This document shows positions 7,150-14,833 of a stretch of DNA of 35,255 bases, one piece after another. Location of the stretch: positions 1 through 35,255 of the forward strand of contig CAMDBU010000051.1 of NCBI GenBank assembly GCA_945889495.1. The letters are read 5' to 3'. The notes beneath the pieces are model-generated. The model had not been told where the DNA came from. It saw nothing but the letters and a program-made list of their open reading frames with translations, and made no database searches. This stretch comes from Syntrophobacter sp. SbD2. GTDB taxonomy: Bacteria > Desulfobacterota > Binatia > UBA9968. Within the stretch, counting starts at the first letter, position 1. Each line of letters starts with the position of its first letter. The position numbers and the translations under genes were made by a program.

Positions 7150-8310
7150 ATGGATTTCAATCTTCCCGAAGAACTGCAACTGCTGAAAGAGACCGTCCGC
7201 AAATTCGTCGACCGTGAGCTGATCCCGCTGGAGCGGGAGTGCCGGCCGGAAGGCGAGGATATGCCGGAGCAGTTTATCGCGCCGCTGCAAGAGAAGGCCA
7301 AGGCGATCGGGCTCTGGCTACTTGACGTGCCGCAGGAATACGGCGGCGCCCGCCTCGACTTGATGAGCCGTTGCGTGATCATGGAAGAGGTCGCGCGCAC
7401 CATCGCGATTCCGTTTCGCTACGCGCCGATTTTTGGCCCGGAAGTGCGGCCGGTGCTGTTTCACTGCAACGACGAACAGAAAAAGAGATTTTTGCAGCCG
7501 GTGATCGACGGCAAAATCAAAATCTGCTTCGCCCAGACCGAGCCCGACGCCGGTAGCGATCCGGCCGGCATGAAGACCCGCGCGGTCAAAGACGGCGATC
7601 ATTACGTCATCAACGGCACCAAACGATTTATCACCGGCGCCAAGAGCGCCGACTATGCGCAGGTGATCGCGGTCACCGATCCGGCCAAGGGGGCGCGCGG
7701 CGGCGTCAGCTGCTTCATGGTCAGCATGAAGGCGCCGGGCGTGACCCTGGAAAAGCTCTGGCCGACCATGATGGGCGACACGCCGGGGCAGATTCATTTT
7801 GAAAACGTCCGGGTGGCGGCGGCCGATATGATCGGCGGCGAAGGGCAGGGCTTTTCCATCGCGCAAAAATGGATTGAAGAAGGGCGCGTGCGTGGCCATG
7901 GCGCGCGGCCCGTCGGTATCGCTTCGCGCGCGCTGGACATGATGATCGAGTATTCCAAAGTGCGCACGACTTTCGGCCAGCCATTGTCCAACCGCCAGGC
8001 GATTCAGTTCATGATCGCCGACTCGGCCATGGAGCTGCACGCTTGCCGCTTGATGGTTTACGAGTGCGCTTGGCGCCACGACCGCGGCGAAGACATCCGC
8101 CAGCTCTCTTACATGACGAAAATCCAATGCGCCGAGATGGCCGGCCGGGTGGTCGACCGCTCGATCCAAGTGCACGGCGGCTTGGGACTGATGCGCGAGC
8201 TGCCGCTCGAATGGTGGTATCGCCAGGTGCGCAGCCTGCGGATTACCGAGGGCACGCCGGAAGTGCTGCGCTGGCGGCTGGCCGAGCACATCATCAGAAA
8301 TCACAAGTGA
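7150..8310 (+). CDS. Acyl-CoA dehydrogenase
   Basis: A 386-residue FAD-dependent acyl-CoA dehydrogenase that introduces an alpha,beta double bond into an acyl-CoA and passes electrons to an electron-transfer flavoprotein. Domains in order: N-terminal helical bundle (FNLPEELQLLKETVRKFVDRE, about 1-115), central beta domain with CFAQTEPDAGSDPAGMKTR and NGTKRFITGA, and C-terminal helical domain with the RTTFGQPLSNRQAIQFMIAD and QVHGGLGLMRELPLEWWYR motifs. The ITEGTPEVLR motif near the end places the probable catalytic base at Glu367, as in medium-chain enzymes. Between a hydratase/lyase and two CoA-transferases, it most likely desaturates the CoA thioester the transferases make. There is no clear ribosome binding site because a palindromic element ends about 22 bases upstream. 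Confidence 0.92.
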   Translation: MDFNLPEELQLLKETVRKFVDRELIPLERECRPEGEDMPEQFIAPLQEKAKAIGLWLLDVPQEYGGARLDLMSRCVIMEEVARTIAIPFRYAPIFGPEVRPVLFHCNDEQKKRFLQPVIDGKIKICFAQTEPDAGSDPAGMKTRAVKDGDHYVINGTKRFITGAKSADYAQVIAVTDPAKGARGGVSCFMVSMKAPGVTLEKLWPTMMGDTPGQIHFENVRVAAADMIGGEGQGFSIAQKWIEEGRVRGHGARPVGIASRALDMMIEYSKVRTTFGQPLSNRQAIQFMIADSAMELHACRLMVYECAWRHDRGEDIRQLSYMTKIQCAEMAGRVVDRSIQVHGGLGLMRELPLEWWYRQVRSLRITEGTPEVLRWRLAEHIIRNHK

Positions 8311-8324
8311 GAGAGACGAGAAGA

Positions 8325-8393
8325 ATGGAGTACTGGAGTGGTGGAGTGATGGGTTCGGATCAGAACCAGTACTCCAATACTCCATCACTCCAA
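8325..8393. repeat. Palindromic element with octamer arms (TGGAGTAC type)
   Basis: The left arm is three 8-mers TGGAGTAC, TGGAGTGG, TGGAGTGA. The right arm in reverse complement is TGGAGTGA, TGGAGTAT, TGGAGTAC. The loop is about 18 bases (around 8351-8367). It sits between the acyl-CoA dehydrogenase and the first CoA-transferase gene. Confidence 0.78.
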
Positions 8394-8412
8394 TTTCCCG
8401 GGTGACCCTTCC

Positions 8413-9621
8413 ATGAGCATTACAATCGAACCAGTTGCGCTACTCCCCGGCTACCGAGTTCTAGATCTGTCCTCTTCTATGGGATCGTTCTGTGGCAAGG
8501 TGCTGCGCGACCTCGGCATGGAAGTGATCAAGATCGAGCCACCGGGCGGTGACGCTGGGCGCTTGGAGCCGCCGTTTGCCAAAGGGCACGCCCACCGCGA
8601 GGGCAGTTTACGTTTCGCCTATCTCAATGGCGGCAAGAAGAGCGTGACGCTCGACATCGCCAAGGACGATGGCCGTAGGATTTTTCTCGATCTGGTGGCC
8701 AAGTCCGACGTCGTGCTGGAGACGTTTACGCCGGGCGAACTGGCGGCGAACCAACTCGGCTACGCGCAGCTGTTGGAAAAGCAATCGAAGCTGATTCTAG
8801 TTTCGCTCACCGGCTTCGGTCAGGATGGACCCTACGCGCACTACAAAGCGCCGGACATCGTCGGCAACGCCATGGGCGCGCTGCTCTACATCAGCGGTGA
8901 CCCCAAGATGACGCCGTGCAATCCGCCGGAGACTCAGGCCTATTATTACGCCAGCTTGATGGCTGGCTACGGCACCATGCTGGCGCTCTGGCAGCGCGAG
9001 ATGCGCGGCATCGGTGCTTGGATCGATGGCTCGGTGCAGGCGAGCATGGCGTTGCACGAGCATGTGGCGTTTAACTACGCGGCGGAAAAGCGCGTCATGA
9101 AACGGGCCGGCAGCCAGCACCAGCACAACGCGCCGGCCAATTTGTTTCAGTGTAAGAACGGCTGGATCGCGCTGTTTGTCACGCAGACCCACTGGCCGCT
9201 CTTGCTTAAGGTCTGGGACAACCACGCGCCGGAGTTGGACGACCCCAAATGGATCAACAGCAACCTGCGGCGCAAAGAGGCTGACTACATCAACGCCGAG
9301 GTGACTTCATTTACCATGCGTTTCACCAAGGAAGAGCTTGCCGAGCTGATGCAAAAGCATGGCATCCCCGGTCTGCCGGTGAACTCGCCGTCGGACTTCA
9401 TGAAGGACCCGCATATCCAGGCGCGCAACTTCTTTAGCCAAGTGACCCATCCGGTGCTCGGTACTTATGACGCGCCGGGAAGTTTCTTCACCGTCAACAG
9501 TAAACGCGGCGGCCCGGCGCCGGCGCCGCTTCTGGGGCAGCATAATCATGAGATATTCGCCGGCGAATTGGGCTTGAGTGCCGAGACTTTGGCGGTGCTG
9601 ACGGCGGAACAAGTAATTTAA
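8413..9621 (+). CDS. CaiB/BaiF class III CoA-transferase homologue, possibly non-catalytic subunit
   Basis: A 402-residue member of the CaiB/BaiF (class III) CoA-transferase family, whose enzymes move CoA between carboxylates through an aspartyl-CoA thioester. Seen: YRVLDLSSSMGSFCGKVLRDLGMEVIKIEPPGG at the N-terminus, LNGGKKSVTLDIA, SLTGFGQDGPYAHYKAPD and the C-terminal PSDFMKDPHIQARNFF block. Where family members have the catalytic Asp (about residue 169 in formyl-CoA transferase), eye alignment of AYYYASLMAGYGTMLALWQR puts Tyr177. The next gene encodes a second family member that keeps the Asp, so this may be the structural half of a heteromeric transferase. The TAA stop is the first part of a palindromic element. 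Confidence 0.86.
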   Translation: MSITIEPVALLPGYRVLDLSSSMGSFCGKVLRDLGMEVIKIEPPGGDAGRLEPPFAKGHAHREGSLRFAYLNGGKKSVTLDIAKDDGRRIFLDLVAKSDVVLETFTPGELAANQLGYAQLLEKQSKLILVSLTGFGQDGPYAHYKAPDIVGNAMGALLYISGDPKMTPCNPPETQAYYYASLMAGYGTMLALWQREMRGIGAWIDGSVQASMALHEHVAFNYAAEKRVMKRAGSQHQHNAPANLFQCKNGWIALFVTQTHWPLLLKVWDNHAPELDDPKWINSNLRRKEADYINAEVTSFTMRFTKEELAELMQKHGIPGLPVNSPSDFMKDPHIQARNFFSQVTHPVLGTYDAPGSFFTVNSKRGGPAPAPLLGQHNHEIFAGELGLSAETLAVLTAEQVI

Positions 9622-9716
9622 TGGATAATGGATAATGGATAATTGATAATGTGAAGAATCGATCGGCGTTGGGTTGTCCGATCATTATCCATTATCCATT
9701 GTCAATTATCCATTAG
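9619..9716. repeat. Palindromic element with heptamer arms (TGGATAA type), copy 2
   Basis: The left arm is TGGATAA three times, then TTGATAA. The right arm in reverse complement is TGGATAA, TTGACAA, TGGATAA, TGGATAA. The core contains GATCGG and CCGATC as an inner stem. The left arm starts within the stop codon of the upstream gene, and the right arm ends nine bases before the next start codon. Confidence 0.82.
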
Positions 9717-9724
9717 TTGAGACT

Positions 9725-10939
9725 ATGGAAACTCCCAATCAGATACTCAAAGGCGTCCGCATACTGGCCTTCACCACCGGCTACGCCGGTCCTTACGCCG
9801 GCAGGTTATTGGCCAATTACGGCGCGGAGGTGATCAAGATCGAGTCGCGCAAGGGTGGGCTCGATACCTTTCGCCATTACGGCCAGCATAAGGACATCGA
9901 CGAGGCGCCGCGCTTTATCGAGTGCAACTTGGGCGTGCGCTCGCTGGCGATCAATTTAAAGAACCCCACCGGTACCCGGCTGATCCGCGAGCTTGCCGGT
10001 AAATCGGATGCGATCTTGCAGAATTTCCGTCCTAGAGTGCTGGATAAACTTGGTCTGGGCGACGAGGATCTGCGCAAAGTTAATCCAAAGCTTGTGATCG
10101 TCAAGCTGCCCGGCTTCGGCACCGAAGGGCCCAAGAGCAGCTACGGGACCTGGGGTTTCAACCTCACCGCTTTCTCCGGCATCACCTATCTGTGGAATCA
10201 TCCCGAGCAGGACCGGCCCATCGGCAGCCAGGGCGTTTATCCGGATCATTTAGGCTTCGTCTTGGGACCGACAATGATGATCGCGGCTTTGCTCAACAGC
10301 CGGCGCAGCGGCAAGGGCGTGACAATTGACCTCGCGCAGATTGAAGGCACGGCGGCGGTGCTGGGCACGACCTACTTGGAGACTTCGGTCAACGGCGACG
10401 ATCCCAAACCGCGCGGCAATCACTACGCCTTGGCCGCGCCCCACGGCGTCTACCGCTGCCAGGGCGACGATCGGTGGTGCGTGATCTCGGTGCGCGACGA
10501 TGACGAGTGGCGAAACTTTTGCCGGGTCGTCGGCCGCGGCGATCTAGTCAGTGACCGGCGCTTTACCACGCTGCAACTGCGGGTCGAAAACCGCGCGGCG
10601 CTTGACGCCATGGTCAGCGAATGGACCTTAGCGCGCCCGGCCGAAGAGGTGATGACCCGGTGCCAAGCTGCCGGCGTGCCGGCCAGCGTCGTCCAGACCG
10701 GCGCCGACTTACTGAAAGATCCGCAGCTGCGCCACCGCAACTATTTCTCCGCCTTCCCCGATTCGCTCATCGGCTCCTTCGAAATTCCCCGCAGCGGATT
10801 CCTCTTCAAAGGTGTTCCAGAAGATCCGCTCAAACTGCCGGCGCGCTTCGGCTCCGACAACGACCAGATATTGGGCGAGCTTCTAGGTTATGACAAAGCG
10901 ACCATCGAGCAGTGGCGGCAGGAAGAAGTGCTGACTTAG
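9725..10939 (+). CDS. CaiB/BaiF class III CoA-transferase, catalytic-type
   Basis: A 404-residue CaiB/BaiF CoA-transferase. An in-frame ATG at 9674 would add a peptide encoded by the palindromic element, so the start at 9725 (METPNQILKGVRILAFTTGYAGPYAGRLLANYG) is preferred. It shows the usual first strand and dimer-interlock motifs: GAEVIKIES, LGVRSLAINLKNPTG, LPGFGTEGPKSSYG, then VYPDHLGFVLGPTMMIAALL with Asp174 in the catalytic-Asp position, RRSGKGVTIDLAQIEG and a C-terminal DLLKDPQLRHRNYF. It follows a homologue in which this residue is Tyr. Together they may form a heteromeric enzyme like benzylsuccinate CoA-transferase; the partner acid is unknown. Confidence 0.9.
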   Translation: METPNQILKGVRILAFTTGYAGPYAGRLLANYGAEVIKIESRKGGLDTFRHYGQHKDIDEAPRFIECNLGVRSLAINLKNPTGTRLIRELAGKSDAILQNFRPRVLDKLGLGDEDLRKVNPKLVIVKLPGFGTEGPKSSYGTWGFNLTAFSGITYLWNHPEQDRPIGSQGVYPDHLGFVLGPTMMIAALLNSRRSGKGVTIDLAQIEGTAAVLGTTYLETSVNGDDPKPRGNHYALAAPHGVYRCQGDDRWCVISVRDDDEWRNFCRVVGRGDLVSDRRFTTLQLRVENRAALDAMVSEWTLARPAEEVMTRCQAAGVPASVVQTGADLLKDPQLRHRNYFSAFPDSLIGSFEIPRSGFLFKGVPEDPLKLPARFGSDNDQILGELLGYDKATIEQWRQEEVLT

Positions 10940-11070
10940 AAGCGTTCAATCCGTTCAAGACGCTCAAATCGTTTCGAATGGAAGTCGTCTCGGCCAAGGT
11001 TCATGTGAATTCGTATGGGGCGCCGCGCGCACCAGCCAACCCAGCGCTCGTGGCCTCGCAGGAGAAAACG

Positions 11071-12054
11071 ATGGCGTTACCAGGTTCTCGGGCTATCGCG
11101 GTTCTCGTCTTTCTTCTCACAGCGAATATTTGCGGCGCCCAGGAGCGCGTCAGGCTGCGCATCAGCTCGGCGACCAAGACGCTAGGCTATGGGCCGTTGT
11201 GGATCGCCTCGCGCATGGGATTTTTCGCCAAGCAGGGGCTCGATGTTGACTTGGTGGTGATTCGCGCATCGGATGTCGGCATTCAAGCGCTGGCGGGGGA
11301 TTCGCTAGAGATCGCCGGAAGCTCGTCGGACGCGCCGATCGCCGCCATCGAGAAAGGGCTCGATCTGGTGATCGTCGGCGGGATCATCAATGGTTTGACC
11401 CAGTCGATTATGGCGGCGAAGCGGTTCAAGACTTACAACGATCTACGCGGCGCCACCTTTGGCGCCATCAGCCTCACCTCCGGCGTCACCTTCGCGCTCC
11501 GTCAAGTACTGAAGCTCAAGGGGCTGGAGTATCCGCGCGATTACAAGCTCCTGGTTATTGGCGGCACGCCGCAGACTTACGCCGCCCTGGTCGCCGGCTC
11601 CATCGACGCCGCGGCGCTGTCGCTGCCGGTCAACTACGCCGCCGAAGAGCAGGGCTTCAACGAGATCGGTCGCTTCGTCGACGTCATGCCCAATTACCAG
11701 TTAGCGGCGCTGTCGGCTAAGCGTTCCTGGGCGGAAAAAAATCGCCCGGTGCTGGTGCGCGTCATGCGCGCCATGGCCCAGACCATGCGCTGGATTCATC
11801 AAAACAAAGAACCAGCGGCCAATTACCTCGCCAAGGAAATGAACCTAAAACCCGACCACGCCCGGCGCGGCTGGGAATTCTACACCTCAACCAAGATGTG
11901 GCACCCCGACGGCGATGTGAACCTCGAAGGCCTGCAAAACGTCACGCAGATTTATTGGGAACAAAGCCAAGCCAAATGGCCAGTGCCGAGCGCGGTCAAG
12001 TATGTTGATCAGAGTTACTTGCGGGAGGGGTTGAGGGAATTGGGGGGACGGTAA
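11071..12054 (+). CDS. NMT1/THI5-like substrate-binding protein at the end of the catabolic series
   Basis: A secreted solute-binding protein of 327 residues. The reading frame opens at 10912 inside the previous gene, but the ATG at 11071 has AGGAG six bases upstream and starts a proper signal peptide (AIAVLVFLLTANICGA, cleavage near GA/QER). Motifs: TKTLGYGPLWIASRMGFFAKQGL, FKTYNDLRGATFG, LEYPRDYKLLVIGG, SWAEKNRPVLVRVMRAMAQTMRW and a YVDQSYLREGLREL tail. It is paralogous to the protein at 2271-3257. It lies 131 bases after the CoA-transferase gene on the same strand, so it plausibly binds the substrate of that pathway. Importer membrane and ATPase subunits are absent from the window. Confidence 0.87.
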   Translation: MALPGSRAIAVLVFLLTANICGAQERVRLRISSATKTLGYGPLWIASRMGFFAKQGLDVDLVVIRASDVGIQALAGDSLEIAGSSSDAPIAAIEKGLDLVIVGGIINGLTQSIMAAKRFKTYNDLRGATFGAISLTSGVTFALRQVLKLKGLEYPRDYKLLVIGGTPQTYAALVAGSIDAAALSLPVNYAAEEQGFNEIGRFVDVMPNYQLAALSAKRSWAEKNRPVLVRVMRAMAQTMRWIHQNKEPAANYLAKEMNLKPDHARRGWEFYTSTKMWHPDGDVNLEGLQNVTQIYWEQSQAKWPVPSAVKYVDQSYLREGLRELGGR

Positions 12055-12129
12055 CCTGTCGACAATTTATAAGTGTTCGAAGGCGAGGCGGATGCATTTC
12101 CATTTCGCTGCTAGGCCCAGGTTGTTGGA

Positions 12130-12158
12130 TTGGGTTTTCGTTGCGTCTCTGCGATAAT
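12130..12158 (+). promoter_or_regulatory. Candidate promoter of the DUF6932-type pair, possibly leaderless
   Basis: GATAAT at 12153-12158 is one base from the -10 consensus and lies 17 bases after a partial -35 TTGGGT (12130-12135). Transcription would begin near 12165, almost on the ATG at 12168, which has no ribosome binding site. A leaderless transcript is possible. Confidence 0.35.
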
Positions 12159-12167
12159 GACAGCGTT

Positions 12168-12620
12168 ATGGCGGAACCCCTATTCGATGCTGCTATTCCA
12201 CCGTTCCGCTCGGATGGCTATTTGCCGGTAGGGGTACATGTTTGCTCCGAGGCGGAAGTGCTGTTTCGTTTTGGCACTTCCAATCGTCGTCGTCGACGGT
12301 TGGCGATTCGGTTGCGCCGGTGGATTGAACTGGGCCGACAAGTTGAGGCTCGGCGGCTTCTGGTTGACGGTAGTTTTGTCACGGCAAAAGAGGAACCAGG
12401 AGACATCGACTCGGTCATGCTTCTGCCGCAGGATTTTTACCGAAGGGTAATGCGCGAAGACGTCGCGGCGACGGAGCTGGAGCAGATGTTTTTGACCCGT
12501 CAGCCCGAGGAGCTTTTTGCCGCTGAAGATGAGATCGATTGGGATGAGTGGATTGCGTTCTTTAGCCAGACCCGCGAACCGGATAAACGCCGGAAAGGGC
12601 TTGTGGAGGTCCGTTTATGA
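12168..12620 (+). CDS. DUF6932-type nucleotidyltransferase-like protein
   Basis: A protein of 150 residues from the ATG at 12168 (an in-frame start at 12141 would add nine residues). It opens with AIPPFRSDGYLPVGVHVCSEAEVLFRFG and carries LLVDGSFVTAKEEPGDIDSVMLL, which matches the GS-x10-DxD pattern of minimal nucleotidyltransferases, with the two acidic residues in GDID. This combination is what I recall for DUF6932 proteins, often found with small partners in toxin-antitoxin-like pairs. The C-terminal third is acidic with a tryptophan-rich DEIDWDEWIAFF patch and ends in a basic stretch. The next gene overlaps it by four bases (ATGA), so translation is coupled. Transfer of a nucleotide to RNA or protein is inferred from the motif only. 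Confidence 0.65.
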   Translation: MAEPLFDAAIPPFRSDGYLPVGVHVCSEAEVLFRFGTSNRRRRRLAIRLRRWIELGRQVEARRLLVDGSFVTAKEEPGDIDSVMLLPQDFYRRVMREDVAATELEQMFLTRQPEELFAAEDEIDWDEWIAFFSQTREPDKRRKGLVEVRL

Positions 12621-12826
12621 TCGCTAATGCCGAGCAATATCAAACGGCGCAAAAAGAACTGCGTCAACTGGAAGATCGTCTTAGTCGGCTACAGCAAGAA
12701 TTTCCCCTCGGCGTCAAGGGTCTCACCAAGGCTGGGGTGCGAAAACTGATCGCGCGATTGCATGAAGAGTTGGCGGTGTATGAAGGAAACCTCGAAGCCA
12801 ATCGAGCCGGTCCGCTATTGTCATGA
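12617..12826 (+). CDS. Small coiled-coil protein coupled to the DUF6932-type gene
   Basis: A protein of 69 residues whose ATG overlaps the preceding stop codon by four bases. It is almost wholly helical: QTAQKELRQLEDRLSRLQQEF, a short glycine turn GVKGLTKAG, then VRKLIARLHEELAVYEGNLEA, i.e. a helical hairpin with heptad leucines. Similar N-terminal hairpins precede an XRE helix-turn-helix domain in some antitoxin-like proteins; here no DNA-binding domain follows. It is likely the binding partner, perhaps antitoxin, of the nucleotidyltransferase-like protein. It converges on recQ, with 15 bases between stop codons. Confidence 0.6.
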   Translation: MIANAEQYQTAQKELRQLEDRLSRLQQEFPLGVKGLTKAGVRKLIARLHEELAVYEGNLEANRAGPLLS

Positions 12827-12841
12827 TCTGATTTGCCCGGG

Positions 12842-14710
12842 TTACGTATCCATCTCCAACCGCTTCTCCCGGCAATAGTTCGATATCGCCTCCAGAAACG
12901 GCTGGCCGATGTCGGCGAGCTTCTTTTCACCAACGCCTTTGATATTTAGCAGCGAGCCCGGCGAGCCCGGTCTCACCTTCGCCATGTCGCGTAGGGTGGC
13001 GTCGTTGAATAGCACGTAGGCCGGCACGCCGCGTTGGTCGGCGAGTTTTCGACGTAAACCGCGCAGGGCTTCGAACAAACCTTCGTCGACGTTTTCCCAG
13101 GATTTTTCGTCGAAGCGGGTTTTTTTTACTTTCACTTTGGTTTTGGGCTCGACCAGTTGGACGGTGCGTTGGCCCTTCAAGACGGCGCGGGAGGCGTCGT
13201 TCAGGCGCAGCACGGGATATTCCTCGTCGCTGCGTTCGAGCAGGCCGTTGTCGATCAGTTGATAGACTAAGTTGGTCAGCGACTTGCGGTCGGTGTCTTT
13301 CATCAGCCCGTGGGTGCTGAGCTTGTCGTGGCCCCAGCGGCGCACCCGTTCGGTGTCGGCGCCGGCGAGCACGTCGACGATATGGGCGGCGCCGAAGCGC
13401 TCGCCGACGCGGGCGACGCAGGAAAGGATTTTTTGTGCTGTCACGGTTCCGTCGGCCAAGCCTTCGACTTCGCTGAGACAGACGTCGCAGGCTTCGCAGT
13501 TGGCTTTCGGATAGGCCTGGCCGAAATATTCCGACAATTTTTTATGGCGGCAGTGGACGCCGCTACAAATCTGCCGCATATGGTCGAGCAGCTGGCGTGA
13601 GGCGGCGATGGACTCCGGCGTGGCATCGGCTTGGTTGGCGTTGCGCGTGATCAAGGAATCCCAGCGCATGGCGTCGGCGGCGGAGTAGAGGAGCACGCAC
13701 TCGGCTTCCAAACCGTCGCGGCCGGCGCGGCCGGTTTCCTGCTGGTAATGTTCCACTGACTTGGGCATGGCGGCGTGGATGACGCAGCGCACGTCGCTGC
13801 GGTCGATGCCCATGCCGAAGGCGACCGTGGCGGCGACGACGTCGAGCGCTTCGGAGGCGAACTCTTCTTGAGTTCGGCGGCGCTGGTCGGCCTCCATGCC
13901 GGCGTGGTAATGGGCGGCGCGAATTCGATTGGCCTGGAGGAACGATGCCATGGACTCGGTGTCGTTGCGGCTGATGCAGTAGACGATGGCGGCTTGGTTC
14001 TGGTGGCGCTTCAAGATTTCCAACACCTGGGCGCGGGCGTCGTAGCGCGGCACGATGCGATAGACCAAGTTGGGGCGGTCGAAGATGCCGACTAACAATT
14101 CTGGATTGCGCAGCTTCAACTGCTCGGCGATGTCGAGGCGGACGCGATCCGTCGCTGTGGCGGTGTAGGCGTGCAGGCTGGCTTTGGGAAAATATTTTTT
14201 CAGCTCGGCCAGGCGGCGGTATTCGGGCCGGAAATCATGGCCCCAATGGCTGATGCAATGCGCTTCGTCGATGGCGAAGGCGTCGATCTTGATCTTCTCG
14301 GCGAGGCGCAGGAACTGTGGAGTCAGCAAGCGCTCCGGCGCGACGAACAGCAGTTGATAGCGCCCGGCGAGAAACTGCGCTTCGGTTTCCTGGATCGCAT
14401 GGGCCGGCATGCCGCTGTAGAGTGCCCCGGCCGGATAGCCGCACTCGCGCAGGCCGTCGACCTGATCCTTCATCAAGGAGATGAGCGGCGAGATGACGAT
14501 GTCGGTGCGTTTGCCGACCGCCGGCGGAATCTGGTAGCACAGCGACTTGCCGCCGCCGGTGGGCATGACCACCAGCGAGTCGCGGTGATTCAGTTCCGCC
14601 TGGATCGCCTGCTCTTGCAGCGGCCGCAGCTCGTTGTAGCCCCAATAGCGGCGCAGGGTGTCGAGGATGGCGGAATTCTCGTATGGGCTGGTTGACGGCT
14701 CGCGTTTCAC
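12842..14710 (-). CDS. recQ: ATP-dependent DNA helicase RecQ
   Basis: A 622-residue 3'-5' superfamily 2 DNA helicase acting in recombination and fork repair. Order: LRPLQEQAIQ, Walker A PTGGGKS at residues 50-56, SPLISLMKDQVDGL, the DEAH box DEAHCISHWGHDFRPEY, TATATDRVR, helicase C domain with GRAGRDGLEAEC, the RQC zinc-binding cluster (Cys residues in CSGVHCRHKKL and NCEACDVC), a winged-helix RQC region and a C-terminal HRDC domain (LRGLRRKLADQRGVPAYVLF to LLNIKGVGEKKLADIG). Length matches the full bacterial RecQ type. The start is a GTG (minus strand, 14710) with AAGG directly upstream, so a slightly different start is possible. Confidence 0.96.
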   Translation of the reverse strand: MKREPSTSPYENSAILDTLRRYWGYNELRPLQEQAIQAELNHRDSLVVMPTGGGKSLCYQIPPAVGKRTDIVISPLISLMKDQVDGLRECGYPAGALYSGMPAHAIQETEAQFLAGRYQLLFVAPERLLTPQFLRLAEKIKIDAFAIDEAHCISHWGHDFRPEYRRLAELKKYFPKASLHAYTATATDRVRLDIAEQLKLRNPELLVGIFDRPNLVYRIVPRYDARAQVLEILKRHQNQAAIVYCISRNDTESMASFLQANRIRAAHYHAGMEADQRRRTQEEFASEALDVVAATVAFGMGIDRSDVRCVIHAAMPKSVEHYQQETGRAGRDGLEAECVLLYSAADAMRWDSLITRNANQADATPESIAASRQLLDHMRQICSGVHCRHKKLSEYFGQAYPKANCEACDVCLSEVEGLADGTVTAQKILSCVARVGERFGAAHIVDVLAGADTERVRRWGHDKLSTHGLMKDTDRKSLTNLVYQLIDNGLLERSDEEYPVLRLNDASRAVLKGQRTVQLVEPKTKVKVKKTRFDEKSWENVDEGLFEALRGLRRKLADQRGVPAYVLFNDATLRDMAKVRPGSPGSLLNIKGVGEKKLADIGQPFLEAISNYCREKRLEMDT

Positions 14711-14739
14711 ACCTTATTCAAACCATGAGCGAAGACGCT

Positions 14740-14832
14740 AGGCAACAGGCAATAGGCAACAGGCAACAGTAAGAAAATAGTTCCGGAGCGGCTGGTTCCT
14801 GTTTGAAATCTGAGATCTGGAATTTGAAATCT
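14740..14832. repeat. Heptamer array (GGCAACA) plus a TTTGAAATC direct repeat
   Basis: At 14740-14767 there are four 7-bp units: AGGCAAC, AGGCAAT, AGGCAAC, AGGCAAC. At 14802-14832 the nonamer TTTGAAATC occurs twice around TGAGATCTGG. Unlike the other elements, the two sides do not pair, so this may be two half-elements. It fills the gap between recQ and the metallo-hydrolase gene. Confidence 0.6.
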
Positions 14833-14833
14833 T

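Noticed and set aside
7318-8388. Long minus-strand reading frame opposite the acyl-CoA dehydrogenase
   Set aside because: It mirrors a clear conserved gene in GC-rich DNA; its His/Asp/Arg-rich translation has no family features.
9674-9724. N-terminal extension of the second CoA-transferase (MSDHYPLSIVNYPL)
   Set aside because: It is the translation of the palindromic element's right arm; family homology begins at the ATG at 9725.
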